Shown here piece by piece: positions 25,439 to 28,347 of a stretch of 28,347 nucleotides of DNA; position 1 is the stretch's first letter, and each line of letters opens with the position of its first letter. A model generated the notes under the pieces. That model was not told the origin of the DNA. It made no database searches and saw only the letters and a list, made by a program, of their open reading frames with translations. Made by a program: the position numbers and the translations under genes. Source of the DNA: CBDUBS01 sp965365445 (GTDB taxonomy: Bacteria > Bacteroidota > Rhodothermia > Rhodothermales > DASSAV01); contig CBDUBS010000028.1 of NCBI GenBank assembly GCA_965365445.1, positions 1 to 28,347 of the forward strand, written 5' to 3'.

Positions 25439-27523
25439 ATGAAACGATTAAAGAGGCTCTCACCGGCCCTGGTGTTGCTGGGGTTACTGGTCGCAGCAGG
25501 GTGCTCCGACATCGTATCCTATGAGCCGCCGGACGTTAGCCCGTCCATGGCAAAGGAGGACGGAATAAAGTTCCGCCATGCCGCCATGCTGGATAACGCC
25601 CGGAGGCCGTCGATGGGTAAAGCCGCCGGCGAAGAAACCATAGGGCTCGTCATCGGCCTGACCATGGAGCCGTACAAGTTCTTCGACCGGTACAAGTTCT
25701 TTTCCCGCTACAAGTATTTCTCCCGGTACGAGTACGACAACGTATTCTTCGGACTGGCCGGCGAGATCGATGCGGCTCAGCTCGATAGCTTCCTCCAGGA
25801 GTTGCAGAGCAACCCGGACGTAACGTGGTACGAGCCGGACATCTTCATCAAACAGCAAGAGACATTCCTGAGTGTGCTTCAGGGTAAGGCGCAGGGCATC
25901 CCGTGGGGCATCGAGCGGATCGGGGCCACCGAAAGCCTTGCAAAATCCGGCGACGGACGGGGTTCGGTGGACGGCGTCGATCTGTACTTCCTGGATAGCG
26001 GCGTCTACCCCCAGGATCTCCGCGTGACGGAAAACGTGAAGTTCGGCCTCTCGGCGAACACGGCGGATGAGGACGGCCACGGCTCGCATATGGCCGGCAC
26101 CGCCGCCGCCGAAGACGACGCCGACGGCGTGGTGGGTGTGGCTCCGGGCGCCCGGGTGCATAACCTTAAGGTGCTCGATCCGGGCGACAACACGACCATT
26201 GCCGACGTCATCGCGGCGCTGGAGCATGTGGTGGCCCGCAAGCAGGCCAACTCGACCTCCCCAATGGTCGTCAACCTGAGCCTCGGCGCGGATATCGGAA
26301 CGACCGAGTACAACGCGCTGGACTACGCCGTCCAGGCGGCCATCGGCACCGGCATCACCGTAGTAGCGGCGGCCGGGAATGAAGGCAAGGACGTATCCAC
26401 CATCAGTCCGGCTCACGTCCGCGAGGCGATTACGGTTGGGGCGTACGACGTGTTCAACCGCTTCGCATCGTTCTCGAACCGGGGCGCAGGGGTGGATCTG
26501 CTGGCTCCCGGTGTGGATGTGCTATCCATCGTGCCCGACCCGCAGGGAGGGATGGGGCTGGCGCTCATGAGCGGCACCTCGATGGCGGCGGCGCACGTAT
26601 CCGGGGCGGCGGCGCTGGTGCTCTGGCAGAACGCCAATGCCACGCCGGCGCAGGTGCGCAATGCCCTCGTGCTGGCGGGCCGTCAGAGTGTGATCGACGC
26701 ACCTTCGGGGACGACCAACCGATCGGTGTACATCGGTTCGCGCATCCAGACGCCCCCATTCTTCAACTATGCCGTCACGAGCGGAAAGGACATCAAGCTG
26801 GAGGGCGGCAACCTGAAGCTGGATCTGGATGGAGGTATCGCCCGGAACGCCAACCTGTACGCCGCAGGAAAGATCGAGGTAAAATCCTCGAACAACGTCG
26901 TGAAGGGATTCGGCTACTATGCCGAAAGCTTCTCGGGCGGCAGTTCGGGGCAGGGCGCGTTCCAACCCTCGTACAATCCGGCCGGGTTGGCCGTGGTGCA
27001 GCGGCAGCCGTTGCTCAAGGTGCCGTACTACAACATGGAGAATTTCGAGCGCCTCGCTACCCGGAAATACAAGAAGGACCTGACGCTTTCCGGCTCGTAC
27101 CAGCTGGGGACGAAGGACAGGCCCGAAATCTGGTACGTCGACGGCAACGTCAAAACCTCCGGGGACGTACGCTTCAGCGGCTACGGGGTCATCTTCGCGA
27201 AGGGAAACGTGGAGGTCAAACACAATCTCTACAGCGACAACGCGAACGACGAGAACAACCTCGGCCTCTTCATGAACGGCAAGATGTCCATCGAGGCCGA
27301 CGGCAAAACCGTCCAGGCGCAGGTGCTGACGGCCTCGACGTTTACCGTGGAGAAAACGGCCACGTTCTACGGAACCGTGACGGCCCTGGGCAGCGTCGAG
27401 TTCAAGAAGCCGGTTACCATGGACTATCGCCCGGCGGCCAACGTCCTTACGGAACCGTTCTGGCCGACTGTCGGGTCGAGCTATTCCGGGCGCGATGATG
27501 ATGATGATGATGATGATGATTAA
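25439..27523 (+). CDS. S8 (proteinase K-like) lipoprotein protease with shape-repeat C-terminal domain and poly-Asp tail
   Basis: 694 residues. A basic N-terminus and hydrophobic core end in a lipobox (VAAGC, lipidated Cys22), so it is probably anchored in the outer membrane. An inhibitor_I9-like propeptide spans about 66-138 and carries a hexapeptide repeat (79-100). The catalytic domain runs from about 155 to 420 with a full triad: Asp186 (FLDSGV), His214 (DGHGSHMAGT) and Ser381 (MSGTSMAAAHVSG), plus oxyanion Asn314 (AAAGNEG). Residues about 445-680 form a Gly/Asn-rich beta-repeat region (DGNVKTSGDVRFSG, AKGNVEVKHN, FYGTVTALGSVEFK). It ends near YRPAANVLTEPFWP, resembling the solenoid-like domains of PilX-type or bactofilin-like proteins. 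Nine Asp residues end the protein. It would cleave proteins outside the cytoplasm. Substrate and role of the tail are unknown. It is monocistronic, ending at a terminator. Confidence 0.92.
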   Translation: MKRLKRLSPALVLLGLLVAAGCSDIVSYEPPDVSPSMAKEDGIKFRHAAMLDNARRPSMGKAAGEETIGLVIGLTMEPYKFFDRYKFFSRYKYFSRYEYDNVFFGLAGEIDAAQLDSFLQELQSNPDVTWYEPDIFIKQQETFLSVLQGKAQGIPWGIERIGATESLAKSGDGRGSVDGVDLYFLDSGVYPQDLRVTENVKFGLSANTADEDGHGSHMAGTAAAEDDADGVVGVAPGARVHNLKVLDPGDNTTIADVIAALEHVVARKQANSTSPMVVNLSLGADIGTTEYNALDYAVQAAIGTGITVVAAAGNEGKDVSTISPAHVREAITVGAYDVFNRFASFSNRGAGVDLLAPGVDVLSIVPDPQGGMGLALMSGTSMAAAHVSGAAALVLWQNANATPAQVRNALVLAGRQSVIDAPSGTTNRSVYIGSRIQTPPFFNYAVTSGKDIKLEGGNLKLDLDGGIARNANLYAAGKIEVKSSNNVVKGFGYYAESFSGGSSGQGAFQPSYNPAGLAVVQRQPLLKVPYYNMENFERLATRKYKKDLTLSGSYQLGTKDRPEIWYVDGNVKTSGDVRFSGYGVIFAKGNVEVKHNLYSDNANDENNLGLFMNGKMSIEADGKTVQAQVLTASTFTVEKTATFYGTVTALGSVEFKKPVTMDYRPAANVLTEPFWPTVGSSYSGRDDDDDDDDD
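25673..25741 (+). repeat. 18-bp tandem repeat in protease propeptide
   Basis: Three 18-bp units at 25673-25690, 25691-25708 and 25709-25726 encode YKFFDR, YKFFSR and YKYFSR, followed by a partial fourth unit (YEYDN). The DNA copies differ mainly at third positions and in the Asp/Ser codon. In related propeptides this position is a single strand leading into the conserved FxGLAGEI-like motif, so the strand appears to have been duplicated. Confidence 0.85.
27494..27520 (+). repeat. (GAT)9 microsatellite encoding a C-terminal Asp9 tail
   Basis: Nine uninterrupted GAT codons end the protease gene directly before TAA. The identical codons in a gene with otherwise mixed Asp codons point to replication slippage. 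Length changes would alter only tail length, not the frame. Confidence 0.95.
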
Positions 27524-27556
27524 GCTGCTCGGCGGCCCTTTATCGTAAGGTGCAGC

Positions 27557-27592
27557 AGCGGGGGGCAGGCTTACCTGCCCCCCGCTCTTTTT
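27557..27592 (+). terminator. Intrinsic terminator after the protease gene
   Basis: A perfect 13-bp GC-rich stem (AGCGGGGGGCAGG pairing with its complement) closes on a CTTA loop and is followed by CTTTTT. It begins 33 bases after the protease stop. This is the strongest terminator in the window and separates the protease from the following sensor gene. Confidence 0.93.
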
Positions 27593-27740
27593 CCTGATCC
27601 CGATAACCGCTTCGTTAGCGACCCCCGATCTCCGCCGGCGAACGCAATTCAAGCAGACATCCGGTTGTCCGCCCCGGCGGCGCGGATTATCTTAACCGGG
27701 CCGCCGCCTCTCCTCCGTTATCCTCCGGGGAAACCCTGTC

Positions 27741-28347
27741 ATGACCCGATTTGAACAGCGATCGACGCCCGCCGTTTACGCAGCCATCGGCATCTCGTTG
27801 CTGCTGGTGCTCATCGCCGACCTGTTCACCCCGCTCGGTATAGCCGTATGGGTGGTGTACGTCGTGCCGGTGGTCCTCTCGTATCTGGCATGGCGCCCCC
27901 AGGTCCCGATTGTCGTGGCGGCCGTGGCGACGCTGCTAATGGCCGTAGCCTTTTTTACCGATACGCCGGGCGTAGTGGATGTAGGGGTGGCGCGCGCCAA
28001 CCGCGGCTTCGGGGCCCTGACGATCTGGGTGATGGCCGGGTTCGGCTTCCAGTTCATCCACAACAAATTGACCGTCCGCAGGCAGGAATGGCTCCAGACG
28101 GGCCAGACCCGGCTGAGCGAGCGGATGCGGGGCGACCCCACCCTGGAGCGTCTGGCGGAAAACGTGGTGCATTACCTGGCCGAATACCTCGATGCGCAGG
28201 TAGGGGCGATGTTCGCGGCGGAAGAGGGTACGTATCGCCGCGTGGCAACGTATGCCTATCCGGAGAGCGGCCGCCTGCCGGCGCGGATCAAACCGGGAGA
28301 AGGGCTGCACGGGCAGGTCCTGAAGGACCGGCGGGCATTCGTGGTGC
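27741..28347 (+). CDS. Membrane-anchored GAF-domain sensor, probably a histidine kinase (truncated at right edge)
   Basis: 202 codons are present before the window ends; no stop is reached. About four hydrophobic segments fill the first 110 residues (AAIGISLLLVLIADLF; VVYVVPVVLSYLA; VVAAVATLLMAVAFF; LTIWVMAGFGFQFI). A short charged linker follows, then the beginning of a GAF-like domain (ENVVHYLAEYLDAQVGAMFA, then GEGLHGQVL). Four helices followed by GAF is typical of hybrid or simple sensor histidine kinases, but the kinase part lies outside, so a diguanylate cyclase or phosphatase output cannot be excluded. The 217-base gap before it holds the protease terminator and a GC-rich imperfect inverted repeat around 27680-27715. 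Confidence 0.75.
   Translation, partial: MTRFEQRSTPAVYAAIGISLLLVLIADLFTPLGIAVWVVYVVPVVLSYLAWRPQVPIVVAAVATLLMAVAFFTDTPGVVDVGVARANRGFGALTIWVMAGFGFQFIHNKLTVRRQEWLQTGQTRLSERMRGDPTLERLAENVVHYLAEYLDAQVGAMFAAEEGTYRRVATYAYPESGRLPARIKPGEGLHGQVLKDRRAFVV

Noticed and set aside
26522..27652. 376-codon minus-strand frame with an Ile run
   Set aside because: Antisense to the protease; the Ile run is only the complement of the GAT repeat, and the frame crosses the terminator.

Overview
This is a GC-rich, densely coded chromosomal window from a Gram-negative bacterium. The gene content suggests the phylum Bacteroidota/Rhodothermota, most likely a Rhodothermales-like lineage. The reasons are: giant one-component sensors with two-component-regulator propellers and a Y_Y_Y domain, an Omp85 plus TamB pair, a plug-bearing outer-membrane barrel ending in an aromatic-rich tail, few Shine-Dalgarno sequences before starts, and one good match to the TAnnTTTG promoter element of that group. 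The taxonomic placement is inference, because no rRNA or other marker gene is present. No tRNA, rRNA, CRISPR array or complete insertion sequence was seen.

Layout. (i) 1-9600, all on the minus strand: clpX, a YqaA/DedA-type membrane protein, a YihY/BrkB membrane protein, a TamA/BamA-like Omp85 barrel, and a very large TamB-like protein that runs off the left edge. Gaps are 71, 78, 29 and 95 bases, so this could be one transcription unit for envelope biogenesis downstream of a protein-quality-control gene. (ii) 9856-10857, plus strand: an RsmB/NOP-family RNA cytosine-C5 methyltransferase, divergent from clpX. (iii) 10861-14502, minus strand: deoxynucleoside kinase, a plug-domain outer-membrane barrel, and an EcsC-family protein. 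(iv) 14666-15028, plus strand: a small two-helix membrane protein. (v) 15075-24214, minus strand: two tandem giant hybrid sensors of nearly identical architecture (two seven-bladed propellers, Y_Y_Y, one membrane helix, histidine kinase, receiver, second histidine kinase), joined by a TGATG stop/start overlap. (vi) 24578-25003, minus strand: an orphan IS630-type helix-turn-helix protein without a DDE domain, with a plausible Bacteroidota promoter. (vii) 25439-27523, plus strand: a lipoprotein subtilase with an unusual repeat in its propeptide, a beta-solenoid-like C-terminal region and a nine-aspartate tail, followed by a strong intrinsic terminator. (viii) 27741 to the right edge, plus strand: the start of a membrane-anchored GAF sensor.

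How the parts may work together. TamA and TamB form an envelope-spanning pair that assembles outer-membrane proteins or moves lipid. The two giant sensors look like periplasmic ligand detectors that pass phosphate inside the cytoplasm. Neither ends in the AraC-type DNA-binding domain usual in the Bacteroides version, so their output must go through another protein. The most distinctive objects are the kinase-receiver-kinase tandem pair and the subtilase with its low-complexity insert, shape-repeat domain and acidic tail. Neither can be called a new system from sequence alone.
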